A stretch of DNA of 64,000 bases, from the NCBI GenBank assembly GCA_945870325.1, contig CAMBRQ010000003.1:56774-120773 (forward strand), written 5' to 3'. The DNA comes from an uncultured Dorea sp. Its GTDB lineage: Bacteria > Bacillota > Clostridia > Lachnospirales > Lachnospiraceae. The position numbers and the translations under genes are program-made. The notes beneath the pieces were generated by a model, which worked only from the letters and a program-made list of their open reading frames with translations, did not search any database and was not told the DNA's origin. Positions 1 through 8,288 of the stretch are shown here, one piece after another; position 1 is the stretch's first letter, and each line of letters begins with the position of its first letter.

Positions 1-2
1 AT

Positions 3-557
3 CATGTAGAAGAACGGGTAGAGGAAGTATTGCCGTTTGTGACCAATGGGCAGATCGGCGACAGCACGAATGCGGATTTCCTGGAGTCTCTGGGAATCCG
101 TAATTATGACGTGTGCATTGTGGCGATCGGAAATGATTTCCAGAGTTCGCTGGAGACCACATCTTTGTTAAAGGAACTGGGTGCAAGCCTTGTGGTGTCC
201 AGAGCAGCTCGGGATGTGCAGGCGAAGTTCCTGCTGCGCAACGGCGCGGACGAGGTTGTCTACCCGGAGAAACAGATAGCGAAGTGGACCGCTATTCGGT
301 ATAGTGCCGACCATATTCTGGATTATATAGAACTGGACGACGAACATGCCATGTTCGAGATCCCGGTTCCTGCAGGATGGGCGGGACGTTCGGTGGGGCA
401 GATTGATATACGGAAGAAATACCACATCAATATTATGGGAATTAAAAAAGGAGGAAAACTGGAACTGCCGGTATCTCCGGATACTATTCTGGAGGCGGGA
501 GAGACCATGCTGGTACTTGGGAAGAACAAGGATCTGCATAAATACTTCCACATATAA
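3..557 (+). CDS. TrkA/KtrA-type potassium uptake regulatory subunit, 5' end outside window
   Basis: The reading frame is already open at base 3 with no convincing start, so only the C-terminal 184 residues are present. They contain the second half of an RCK_N (TrkA-N) Rossmann domain (NYDVCIVAIGNDFQSS, then LGASLVVSRA and NGADEVVYPEK) followed by an RCK_C domain ending in ETMLVLGKNKDLHKYF. Such proteins bind NAD(H) or ATP/c-di-AMP on the cytoplasmic face and gate a TrkH/KtrB potassium channel. The channel gene presumably lies just upstream, outside the window. KdpD and KdpE follow on the same strand after one small gene, so the group probably acts in potassium homeostasis. The TTG at 30 is not a believable start because homology continues upstream of it. 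Confidence 0.88.
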   Translation, partial: HVEERVEEVLPFVTNGQIGDSTNADFLESLGIRNYDVCIVAIGNDFQSSLETTSLLKELGASLVVSRAARDVQAKFLLRNGADEVVYPEKQIAKWTAIRYSADHILDYIELDDEHAMFEIPVPAGWAGRSVGQIDIRKKYHINIMGIKKGGKLELPVSPDTILEAGETMLVLGKNKDLHKYFHI

Positions 558-583
558 GGCGGAATCTGGGAAAGCGGGGTGAG

Positions 584-1120
584 ATGATGCAAGAGTTACT
601 GTTACTTGCCGCGATGACTTTGATCATGATTTTTGGAGGAGTGGTTCTGAAGAATCTGGATGGATTCCTTGAGAGGAACCGAAAGGAACAGGAGGCCAGA
701 GAGCAGAAATGCTGGCTGTGGATCGGCTGTTCCAATCCGCTTGCTGCGGAGAGTATTGCGGACGTTTTTGACAGATGTTCGGCAAAATATCCGGGGATGT
801 CCGTTCATATCTTTAGTGGAACAGAGGAGGAACTGGAAAAAAGATTACATGCCGGACTGCTGGATGTTATTTTTTTATCGGAACATGCAAGCCTTTTCTT
901 TGAGAATCCTTTCAATAACCGGCGGGTCCTGTTAGAGATGGCTCCTGTTCATACAAGATATGATGGAATCCCAGTAGAACCGATCGCAGGAGGAGATTTG
1001 CCGCAGAAGGCGTTCTGGTCGAAGAAGAATCCTGCGACTGCGTATCTGGTACAATGCCTGGAAGAGCAGACGCTGGCGGCAGAAACAAAAAATAGAAAGC
1101 ACGGACAGAAGATGGTATAA
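584..1120 (+). CDS. membrane-anchored protein of unknown function with a LysR-substrate-domain-like region
   Basis: 178 residues. One N-terminal hydrophobic segment (about residues 4-23) is followed by a charged stretch (FLERNRKEQEAREQK) and a soluble domain of about 130 residues. The soluble part has segments reminiscent of LysR/periplasmic-binding folds (GTEEELEKRLHAGLLDVIFL), but there is no helix-turn-helix and no signal cleavage site, so the domain is probably cytoplasmic. The start is the first of two adjacent ATGs behind GGGGTGAG. It lies 26 bp after the TrkA gene and 57 bp before kdpD, probably in one transcript. I do not recognise a named family; linkage suggests a role in potassium sensing or transport, which is inference. 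Confidence 0.7.
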   Translation: MMQELLLLAAMTLIMIFGGVVLKNLDGFLERNRKEQEAREQKCWLWIGCSNPLAAESIADVFDRCSAKYPGMSVHIFSGTEEELEKRLHAGLLDVIFLSEHASLFFENPFNNRRVLLEMAPVHTRYDGIPVEPIAGGDLPQKAFWSKKNPATAYLVQCLEEQTLAAETKNRKHGQKMV

Positions 1121-1177
1121 TAATGCGCGAACAGAGCATACTCTGATTGACTTATCGTGGGAGGAGAATCAATAGAA

Positions 1178-3787
1178 ATGCCAAAACAATATGGAAAACT
1201 TAGAATATTTTTCGGATATGCCGACGGTGTGGGAAAGACCTGCGCCATGCTTCGGGCGGCGCGAACAGAGCAGGAAAGAGGCGCCGCCGTGGCAGTGGGG
1301 TATCTGGAATCTCACGGAAGGACGAAGACCGAGGCTCTTGCGGATGGTATTGAGAGGCTGCCGGTCAGAAGGATATCCGGCGAAGGAGGCTTCCGGGAGG
1401 AGTTGGATATTGACGCGGCGCTTAAGAGCGCCCCGGATCTGATTCTGCTTGATGAACTTGCTCATGCCAACGGACCGGGAAGCCGTCATGCAAAAAGATA
1501 TCAGGATGCACAGGAATTGTTAAATGCGGGGATCGACGTATACACAACGATGAATGTCGCGGATCTCGAGAGTCTGAATGATACGATAGCCCCACTTGTT
1601 GGCGGCGCTGCCCGGGAACGGATTCCAGACTCCGTATTTGACCGGGCGGACCGGGTGGAATTGGTAGATTTGGAGCCGGACAGGCTGTTTCGCCGTATGG
1701 ATCAGGAGAAAACGGATGCAGGCTTAACGGCGGAGCATCTTGCTGCGCTTAGAGGGATCGCTCAGCACCGATATGCGGATTGGGAGGAACTGCACCACTG
1801 TAAAGACGCTGCTTCGGGGCAGAATTTTTACCATACGGACGAACATATCTTAGTGTGCCTGTCGCCTTCGCCGTCAAACCCTAAGATCATCCGGGCGGCG
1901 GCAAGGATGGCGATGGCGTTTCGGGGGGACTTTACTGCATTGTATGTACAGACGCCGGAAGAAGAAGTTATAGATGGGGCGGATCAGAAGCGGCTGCGCG
2001 AGAATATACGTCTGGCAGAACAGCTTGGCGCCGCCGTAGAGACCAGTTACGGAGAAGATGTCCCTTATCAGATCGCCGAATTCGCAAGACTCTCCGGAGT
2101 GTCTAAGATCGTGATCGGACGAAGCAGTGCGGCGCGTAAGAGTATCTTCAGCAAGCCGTCCCTGACGGAGTGCCTGATTGCAGCGGCTCCGAATCTGGAC
2201 GTCTATGTTATCCCGGACGCTTCATCGGCGGATCAGCGGCGAGAACAGAAAAGGGGATGGCTTGGAATGTTTTCCATGCCGGTAAAGGATATCGGGAAAA
2301 CGATCCTTGTGTTGCTGGTGGCTACGCTGATTAGTTATCTGTTTTACGGGCTTGGGTTTACCGAGGCAAATATCATCAGCGTATACATATTCGGGGTACT
2401 GGTAGTATCGGTGGTTACAACGAGCAAGATCTGCGGTATGGTCTCGTCTTTGGTAAGTGTGTTAGTGTTTAACTTCTTCTTTACGGTACCGCGGTTTACC
2501 TTTCATTTCGATGATTCGTCCTATATCGTTACTTTTATGATCATGTTTATGATCGCGCTCCTGACGGGGTCGCTGGCAACTAAGTTAAAGGATAACGCGC
2601 GGCAATCCGCCAGATCTGCATTCCGGACGAAAATCCTGTTTGAGACGAACCAGATCCTTCAGAAGGAAGAGGATGAAGAGGCGGTGGTTAGCGCGACGGC
2701 AGAACAGATGATGAAACTTTTGCAAAAGGATCTCGTGATCTATCTTCCCAAAGGGGAGGGATTGTCCGAACCCAATGTATACCGAACAGTGGGGAGCGCT
2801 TGTGTGGATCTGACCGATGAGGATGAGAAAGCAGTTGCTATATGGGTATTCCGTAACAATAAGCGGGCGGGCGCTACGACGGATACCTTGTCGAATGCCA
2901 GATGTCTGTATCTGGCAATCAGAGCCAGCCAGAAGGTATACGGGGTCGTAGGAATCGCCATGGAAGGCGTGCCGCTGGAGGCGTTCGAGAACAGCGTGCT
3001 GCTCTCAATCCTGGGCGAGTGTGCGCTTGCAATCGAGAGTATTAAAAATGCGCGCGAAAAAGAGGCGGCAGAGATATTTGCGAAGAACGAACAGCTCCGT
3101 GCCAATCTGCTCCGGGCGATCTCTCACGATCTGCGTACGCCGCTGACATCGATTTCCGGCAATGCTAGCAATCTGATGACAAATTACGATAAACTGGAGG
3201 ATGGGGCAAGACAGAGGATATTTACAGATATCTATGATGATTCGATGTGGCTGATCAATCTGGTGGAGAATCTGCTGGCGGTAACCAGGCTGGAGGGCGA
3301 TCAGGTTAAGCTGAATCAGTCGGTGGAACTGATGGATGAAGTGATTGCAGAGGCGCTTCGCCACATTGGAAGGAGAAGTAAGGAACATCATATCCGTGTG
3401 ATTGCTTCGCAGGAGTTGCTGCTTGCGAAGATTGACGTAAGGCTGGTCGTTCAACTTCTAATCAATTTGATCGACAATGCGGTCAAATATACGCCGGCAG
3501 GCTCTGATATTGTGATCTGCATAGAGCGGAAGGATGGGTGGATCGTAACGGAAGTCCGTGATAACGGGCCGGGAATTGCTAAGGAACAGAAGGCACATGT
3601 CTTTGAGATGTTCTACAGTGGGGCGAATAAAGTCGCGGACAGCAGGAGAAGCTTAGGACTTGGACTTTCACTGTGCAGAGCGATCGTTACCGCCCACGGT
3701 GGTACGATTACGGTAACTGATAATCAGCCGAAAGGAACTGTTTTTACATTTACATTACCAGCAGGGGAGGTTGAACTGCATGAATAA
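1178..3787 (+). CDS. kdpD: KdpD-type sensor histidine kinase
   Basis: 869 residues. Order of domains: KdpD N-terminal P-loop domain (Walker A GYADGVGKT at 13-21, with Asp where most homologues have Pro; then ILLDELAHAN), a universal-stress-like domain (about 225-345), four closely packed membrane segments (DUF4118, about 370-480), a GAF-like region, HisKA with the phospho-acceptor His650 (AISHDLRTPL), and an HATPase with N box NLIDNAVKY and G boxes DNGPGI and LGLGLSL. The ATG at 1178 is preferred over GTG 1157 because GGGAGGAG at 1159-1166 sits upstream of it. It overlaps kdpE by 8 bp. KdpD senses potassium limitation or turgor, but no kdpFABC is in the window, so its targets may be the adjacent Trk-type genes. 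Confidence 0.95.
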   Translation: MPKQYGKLRIFFGYADGVGKTCAMLRAARTEQERGAAVAVGYLESHGRTKTEALADGIERLPVRRISGEGGFREELDIDAALKSAPDLILLDELAHANGPGSRHAKRYQDAQELLNAGIDVYTTMNVADLESLNDTIAPLVGGAARERIPDSVFDRADRVELVDLEPDRLFRRMDQEKTDAGLTAEHLAALRGIAQHRYADWEELHHCKDAASGQNFYHTDEHILVCLSPSPSNPKIIRAAARMAMAFRGDFTALYVQTPEEEVIDGADQKRLRENIRLAEQLGAAVETSYGEDVPYQIAEFARLSGVSKIVIGRSSAARKSIFSKPSLTECLIAAAPNLDVYVIPDASSADQRREQKRGWLGMFSMPVKDIGKTILVLLVATLISYLFYGLGFTEANIISVYIFGVLVVSVVTTSKICGMVSSLVSVLVFNFFFTVPRFTFHFDDSSYIVTFMIMFMIALLTGSLATKLKDNARQSARSAFRTKILFETNQILQKEEDEEAVVSATAEQMMKLLQKDLVIYLPKGEGLSEPNVYRTVGSACVDLTDEDEKAVAIWVFRNNKRAGATTDTLSNARCLYLAIRASQKVYGVVGIAMEGVPLEAFENSVLLSILGECALAIESIKNAREKEAAEIFAKNEQLRANLLRAISHDLRTPLTSISGNASNLMTNYDKLEDGARQRIFTDIYDDSMWLINLVENLLAVTRLEGDQVKLNQSVELMDEVIAEALRHIGRRSKEHHIRVIASQELLLAKIDVRLVVQLLINLIDNAVKYTPAGSDIVICIERKDGWIVTEVRDNGPGIAKEQKAHVFEMFYSGANKVADSRRSLGLGLSLCRAIVTAHGGTITVTDNQPKGTVFTFTLPAGEVELHE

Positions 3788-4481
3788 ACCATTGATCTTA
3801 GTTGTAGAGGATGATCCGCCGGTGCGCAATCTGATTACGACTACATTAAAAACCAATGACTACCGTTATCTGTCTGCGCCGAACGGTGAGACGGCGCTCT
3901 TAGAAGCGTCTTCCCATAATCCAGACATCATTCTGATGGATCTGGGGCTTCCGGATATGGACGGCATAGAAGTAATCAAGAATGTACGGTCCTGGTCGAA
4001 TCTGCCGATTATCGTGATCAGCGCCAGAAGCGAGGATACGGATAAGATCGAAGCCCTGGACGTGGGGGCGGATGACTACCTTACCAAGCCCTTCTCTGTG
4101 GAGGAACTGCTGGCAAGACTTCGCGTGACCCAGCGCAGGCTCTCTTATATGACTGCGGAGATGCTGGCGTCCAGTTCCGTATTCATCAACGGGAAACTGC
4201 GGATAGATTATGCCGGGGGCTGTGCCTACCTGGAGGGGCAGGAACTGCATCTGACACCTATTGAATACAAACTGTTGTGTCTGATGTCTAAGAATGTGGG
4301 AAAAGTTCTGACGCATACATTCATCACGCAGAATATCTGGGGACGAAGCTGGGATAACGATGTGGCATCCTTACGCGTATTTATGGCGACTCTGCGGAAG
4401 AAACTGGAGCTGGATGCTGATTCACCACAGTACATCCAGACGCATATCGGTGTTGGATACCGGATGATGAAGGTAGAATAG
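3780..4481 (+). CDS. kdpE: KdpE-type response regulator (OmpR/PhoB family)
   Basis: 233 residues. Receiver domain at 1-118 with the acidic pair EDD at 10-12, phospho-acceptor Asp54 (LMDLGLPD) and conserved Lys103 (TKPFS). A winged-helix DNA-binding domain follows (LTPIEYKLL near 155, then RVFMATLRKKLE and HIGVGYRM at the end). It is the partner of the overlapping kdpD; the ATG at 3780 lies inside the last codons of kdpD behind GGGGAGG at 3764-3770, which suggests coupled translation. A terminator follows 19 bp after the stop, closing the operon. In other bacteria KdpE activates kdpFABC; here the only potassium genes in view are upstream, so control of a Trk/Ktr system is plausible. Confidence 0.95.
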   Translation: MNKPLILVVEDDPPVRNLITTTLKTNDYRYLSAPNGETALLEASSHNPDIILMDLGLPDMDGIEVIKNVRSWSNLPIIVISARSEDTDKIEALDVGADDYLTKPFSVEELLARLRVTQRRLSYMTAEMLASSSVFINGKLRIDYAGGCAYLEGQELHLTPIEYKLLCLMSKNVGKVLTHTFITQNIWGRSWDNDVASLRVFMATLRKKLELDADSPQYIQTHIGVGYRMMKVE

Positions 4482-4499
4482 ATAAAAGAATCAAAGACG

Positions 4500-4542
4500 A
4501 AAAGGGAGTGTATCAGCATGTAGCTTGATACGCTCCCTTTTC
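4500..4542 (+). terminator. Rho-independent terminator after kdpE
   Basis: A near-perfect 16-bp stem (AAAGGGAGTGTATCA against TGATACGCTCCCTTT, one G-U pair) closes on a short loop and runs into a T stretch. Confidence 0.85.
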
Positions 4543-4611
4543 ATGTGGGCAGTTGTTATAGTTTTGCTGAAAAAATAAAAAATTTTAATATATTATAGTT
4601 AAATAATTCAT

Positions 4612-4640
4612 TTTTTTTAAAATACGCCTTGTGTTATACT
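4612..4640 (+). promoter_or_regulatory. candidate extended -10 promoter for the pxp operon
   Basis: TGTTATACT at 4632-4640 matches an extended -10 (TGnTATAAT). The -35 position 17 bp upstream is only T-rich. The surrounding region is very AT-rich and lies between the kdpE terminator and pxpB, so a promoter is expected here. No operator palindrome was recognised. Confidence 0.4.
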
Positions 4641-4717
4641 GTAACTAATCAATAAAGGGAACGGCAATAATACAATATTTTATAGTAAAAATTACAAAAG
4701 GAAAGGAAGAATATCAG

Positions 4718-5461
4718 ATGGAAGCAAAATTTCTGCTGGTAGGCGAGTCGGCTGTATCTATCCAGATGGGAGATGTGATCAGCCTGGAAGTGAATCAGAA
4801 AGTAAGAGGGTTAATGCAGAGTCTTCTCGATGACCCTGTAGACGGAATCAAAGAGATGGTTCCAACTTATGCCTCATTAATGGTTCACTACAGACCTGAG
4901 GTGATCAGGTACGAGGAATTGAAGAAAGAGATTAAGAAGCGCATGGAGAATGCGGGGCAGGCTAAGGAGCAGTCCAGTATTGTGAAGGAGATTCCGATCT
5001 GCTACGAAGGAGAATTGGCACCGGATCTGGAGGATTGTGCAAGATTCGAAGATATCTCTATCCAGGAATTCATCCGTATGCATTCGGAACATGAATACTA
5101 TACATATATGCTTGGATTTGCACCTGGTCATGCGTATAAAGCAAGATTCGAGGAACCGTTCCATTTTAAGAGAAGAGAATCTCCAAGAGTAAAGATTCCG
5201 GGAAGAACGATTGTAGCCCAGACGAATCAGTCCAACTTAATTCCGTTCCCACAGCCATGTGGATGGAATATCGTAGGTACCACGCCGTGCGAGGTCTGTG
5301 ACTATTCCAAGGAAGATCCGTTCCTGGTGCATGCAGGTGACTGGGTAAAATACATGCCGGTTACACGGAGTGAATATGATGCGATCCGCAGAGACGTGGA
5401 AAAAGGAACCTATCGTGTGAATACCTATACCCGCAAGGGCAATGAAAAGGCGGTGAAATAA
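4718..5461 (+). CDS. pxpB: 5-oxoprolinase subunit B (KipI family, carboxyltransferase subdomain C/D)
   Basis: 247 residues, slightly longer than typical PxpB. Family hallmarks are the N-terminal GESAVSIQMGDVIS, PTYASLMVHY, YMLGFAPGHAY and the C-terminal GGW/CGWNIVGTTP-type segment (PQPCGWNIVGTTP). PxpA, PxpB and PxpC together hydrolyse 5-oxoproline to glutamate using ATP in the cytoplasm. The same fold is half of the carboxyltransferase domain of urea carboxylase. It is the first gene of a tight operon: its stop codon directly abuts the ATG of pxpC. A KipI-like role in sporulation kinase inhibition is known only for the Bacillus paralogue and is not suggested by this context. Confidence 0.92.
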   Translation: MEAKFLLVGESAVSIQMGDVISLEVNQKVRGLMQSLLDDPVDGIKEMVPTYASLMVHYRPEVIRYEELKKEIKKRMENAGQAKEQSSIVKEIPICYEGELAPDLEDCARFEDISIQEFIRMHSEHEYYTYMLGFAPGHAYKARFEEPFHFKRRESPRVKIPGRTIVAQTNQSNLIPFPQPCGWNIVGTTPCEVCDYSKEDPFLVHAGDWVKYMPVTRSEYDAIRRDVEKGTYRVNTYTRKGNEKAVK

Positions 5462-6415
5462 ATGGGAATTGTAGTAGAGAATCCGGGAATACTGACAACA
5501 GTGCAGGATGAGGGACGTTTTGGATACCAGCAGTTTGGTGTATCACCGGCAGGACCGATGGATACACAGTCCTTCTATCTGGCGAATATATTAGTTGGCA
5601 ATAAGAGAAGCGAGGGCGTTCTGGAGATGACATTCCAGGGACCAACCTTAAGATTCGAGAAAGATATCATCGTTGCGATTACCGGAGGAGATCTTAAGGC
5701 AACACTTAACGGAGAACCGGCACCGATGTATCAGGCATTCCTGGTACATGCAGGAGATGTTCTTTCCTTTGGAATGATCAGCGGAAATGGACGTATCGGT
5801 TATCTTGCATTCGCAGGAGGTTTAGATATACCGCTTGTAATGGGAAGCAAATCGACCCTTATGAGAAATAATCTCGGTGGTGTTCACGGAAGAAAACTGG
5901 AAAAAGGTGATGTGATCGGATTCGCGAATCCGAAGACAGAACTGCCGAATATGGAACTGCGTAAGCTAGAGCCGGAAGTATTCCCGAAGAATGAGATTAC
6001 ATTAAGAGTTGTTACCGGTCCGCAGGATTCTGAATTTACCGAGAAAGAACTGAAGCGTTTCTTCTGGTATGGAGCAGAGATTACCAACGAGTTCGACCGT
6101 ATGGGATGCAGACTGAAACGTGAAGAGCCTGTACAGCACAAAGGCGATGGAAACATTATTTCCGACGGAATCGCATTCGGATCTATCCAGGTACCGTCCA
6201 ATGGACAGCCGATTATCATGCTGGCTGACCGTCAGAGTACCGGTGGATATACGAAGATTGGAACCGTTATTGCAGTAGACCTTCCGAAATTGGCACAGAG
6301 TGTTCCGGGATACAAGGTACGTTTCATCAGAGTTGGAATCGAACTGGCACAGAATCTGTATATTCGCAGACTGCAGCAGTTTAAGAGTCTTGAGAAGCAG
6401 TTAGGACAGAGATAG
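5462..6415 (+). CDS. pxpC: 5-oxoprolinase subunit C (KipA family, carboxyltransferase subdomain A/B)
   Basis: 317 residues, normal length. The family signature is at the N terminus (GILTTVQDEGRFGYQQFGVS, then GPMDTQSFYLANILVGN), with GGDLKATLNG, GRIGYLAFAGGLD and the C-terminal GSIQVPSNGQPIIMLADRQ and TGGYTKIGTV. It starts immediately after the pxpB stop, indicating coupled translation of the two subunits, which form a complex. Together with PxpB it corresponds to the carboxyltransferase module of urea carboxylase; the next two genes supply biotin carrier and biotin carboxylase modules, so a biotin-dependent step is a real possibility here. Confidence 0.93.
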   Translation: MGIVVENPGILTTVQDEGRFGYQQFGVSPAGPMDTQSFYLANILVGNKRSEGVLEMTFQGPTLRFEKDIIVAITGGDLKATLNGEPAPMYQAFLVHAGDVLSFGMISGNGRIGYLAFAGGLDIPLVMGSKSTLMRNNLGGVHGRKLEKGDVIGFANPKTELPNMELRKLEPEVFPKNEITLRVVTGPQDSEFTEKELKRFFWYGAEITNEFDRMGCRLKREEPVQHKGDGNIISDGIAFGSIQVPSNGQPIIMLADRQSTGGYTKIGTVIAVDLPKLAQSVPGYKVRFIRVGIELAQNLYIRRLQQFKSLEKQLGQR

Positions 6416-6447
6416 AAGTTAAGAAGCAGATAGTGAGGAACGTTGAA

Positions 6448-6888
6448 ATGGAATATGAGAAGATTATAGAATTGATCCATGAAATAGAGCATTCCAGTAT
6501 CACAGAGTTTCAGCTTCAAAAGGGAGAGTTCCAGATATCTCTGAAAAAGCAGGGATGTGCGGAGCCGACAACAGCGGATATACCGAAAACGGTACATAAG
6601 GAACTGGAAGCAGAGCCGAAGAAAGAAGCAGAGGAAGCCTCTATCAAAGAAGGAGTGATCATCAGATCACCTATGGTAGGAATCTTCCATGCATCTGCAT
6701 CACAGGATAAGAAAGATATAGTTACAACAGGTCAGACAATTGAAGAGGGACAGGTGCTCGGAGCAATCGAGGCAATGAAGATGATGAATGACGTAGTGGC
6801 AGGATGTTCCGGAACGGTAACAGAAGTTCTCGTAGGCGATGGGGAACTGGTAGAGTATGGACAGCCATTATTCGTAATTGAGGGATAG
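6448..6888 (+). CDS. accB: biotin carboxyl carrier protein
   Basis: 146 residues. An N-terminal region of about 35 residues, a linker rich in Glu, Lys and Ala (about 45-66), and a biotinyl domain with the AMKM motif (EAMKMMNDV) placing the biotinylated lysine at Lys111. ATG 6448 is chosen over GTG 6433 because GTGAGG lies at the right distance before it. The operon holds biotin carboxylase but no AccA/AccD carboxyltransferase. In place of these it has PxpB and PxpC, which are homologous to the carboxyltransferase domain of urea carboxylase. It may be a dedicated carrier for that complex rather than part of fatty-acid synthesis; a second accBC set elsewhere would support this. Confidence 0.92.
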   Translation: MEYEKIIELIHEIEHSSITEFQLQKGEFQISLKKQGCAEPTTADIPKTVHKELEAEPKKEAEEASIKEGVIIRSPMVGIFHASASQDKKDIVTTGQTIEEGQVLGAIEAMKMMNDVVAGCSGTVTEVLVGDGELVEYGQPLFVIEG

Positions 6889-6893
6889 GAATC

Positions 6894-8237
6894 ATGTTTA
6901 GAAAAATATTGATTGCCAATCGTGGTGAGATTGCAGTGCGCATTATACGTGCCTGTAGAGAGATGGGAATCCATACGGTCGCAGTTTACTCGGAAGCAGA
7001 TGCGCACGCAATGCACACCCGCCTTGCGGATGAGGCGGTATGCATCGGTCCGGCGGCTCCATTAAAAAGTTATCTGGATATGAACCAGATCTTGAGCGCG
7101 GCAATCGCCACGAAGGCAGAGGCGATACATCCGGGATTCGGATTCCTTTCGGAGAATGCGGAATTTGCAGAACGGTGTGCGAAGTATAACATCGCATTTA
7201 TCGGACCGTCTGGTCAGTTGATTGATAAGATGGGGAATAAGTCCGAAGCCAAACGAACCATGAAAGAAGCGGGCGTTCCGGTAGTTCCTGGAACAGACAG
7301 CCCGGTATATGAAGCAGAGGATGCGCTTGAGAAGGCAAGACAGATCGGCTTTCCGGTTATGATTAAAGCATCTTCAGGCGGCGGAGGAAAGGGAATGCGC
7401 CTTGCTTATACTGAGGAGGAATTCTTGGCAGGATTTCGCTCGGCACAGCAGGAATCCATTAGTGCATTCGGAGATAATACCATGTATCTGGAACGTTATG
7501 TCCAGTCTCCACGCCATATAGAAGTACAGATTATGGCAGATAAGTATGGCAATGTAGTCCATCTTGGAGAGAGGGACTGTTCCATTCAGAGACGCCATCA
7601 GAAGATGATAGAAGAGTCACCATGTGCATTCATTTCACAGGAATTGAGAGAGAAGTTAGGTGAGACAGCAGTACGGGCAGCCAAGGCAGTCGGATATGAG
7701 AATGCCGGAACGATAGAGTTCCTGCTGGATCAGTCCGGAGAGTTCTTCTTTATGGAGATGAACACCCGTATCCAGGTAGAGCATCCGATCAGCGAACTGG
7801 TATCGGGGGTAGACCTGATCAGGGAGCAGATCCGTGCAGCAGCAGGCTTGCCGCTGAGCGTAAAACAGGAAGATATTATCTTACGGGGACATGCGATCGA
7901 GTGCAGAATCAATGCGGAAGATCCGGTGCATAATTTCATGCCTTGTCCGGGAACTGTGAAGAAGATGCACCTTCCGGGAGGAAATGGTATCCGTATGGAT
8001 ACGGCGATCTACCCGGGATATACGATACCGCCTTATTACGATTCTATGATCGTAAAGGTAATCGCATATGACAGCGACAGACAGGGCGCGATCAGGAAGA
8101 TGATCAGCACGCTGGGGGAATTGGAGATTGAAGGTGTGAAGACGAACCTGAATTTCCAATATGATATATTGAATCAGGAGGATTTCCGAAGCGGAATGTT
8201 CAATACTGATTTTATCGAGAGTCATTATGAACTGTAA
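6894..8237 (+). CDS. accC: biotin carboxylase
   Basis: 447 residues, full length for the family. N-terminal biotin carboxylase domain (FRKILIANRGEIAVRIIRA), ATP-grasp with the glycine-rich loop ASSGGGGKGMRLA near 160-172, the bicarbonate/ATP region LGERDCSIQRRHQK, catalytic EMNTRIQVEHPISE near 288, and the C-terminal RINAEDP. It carboxylates biotin on AccB with ATP and bicarbonate. It begins 5 bp after accB and sits between pxpC and pxpA, which separates it from any acetyl-CoA carboxyltransferase subunits. Its likely partner carboxyltransferase is therefore PxpB-PxpC; the acceptor substrate is not visible from sequence. Confidence 0.95.
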   Translation: MFRKILIANRGEIAVRIIRACREMGIHTVAVYSEADAHAMHTRLADEAVCIGPAAPLKSYLDMNQILSAAIATKAEAIHPGFGFLSENAEFAERCAKYNIAFIGPSGQLIDKMGNKSEAKRTMKEAGVPVVPGTDSPVYEAEDALEKARQIGFPVMIKASSGGGGKGMRLAYTEEEFLAGFRSAQQESISAFGDNTMYLERYVQSPRHIEVQIMADKYGNVVHLGERDCSIQRRHQKMIEESPCAFISQELREKLGETAVRAAKAVGYENAGTIEFLLDQSGEFFFMEMNTRIQVEHPISELVSGVDLIREQIRAAAGLPLSVKQEDIILRGHAIECRINAEDPVHNFMPCPGTVKKMHLPGGNGIRMDTAIYPGYTIPPYYDSMIVKVIAYDSDRQGAIRKMISTLGELEIEGVKTNLNFQYDILNQEDFRSGMFNTDFIESHYEL

Positions 8238-8288
8238 AATATAGCGATATATTTTATAAAAATACACAAAAATGGAGGAGTTAGAAAC

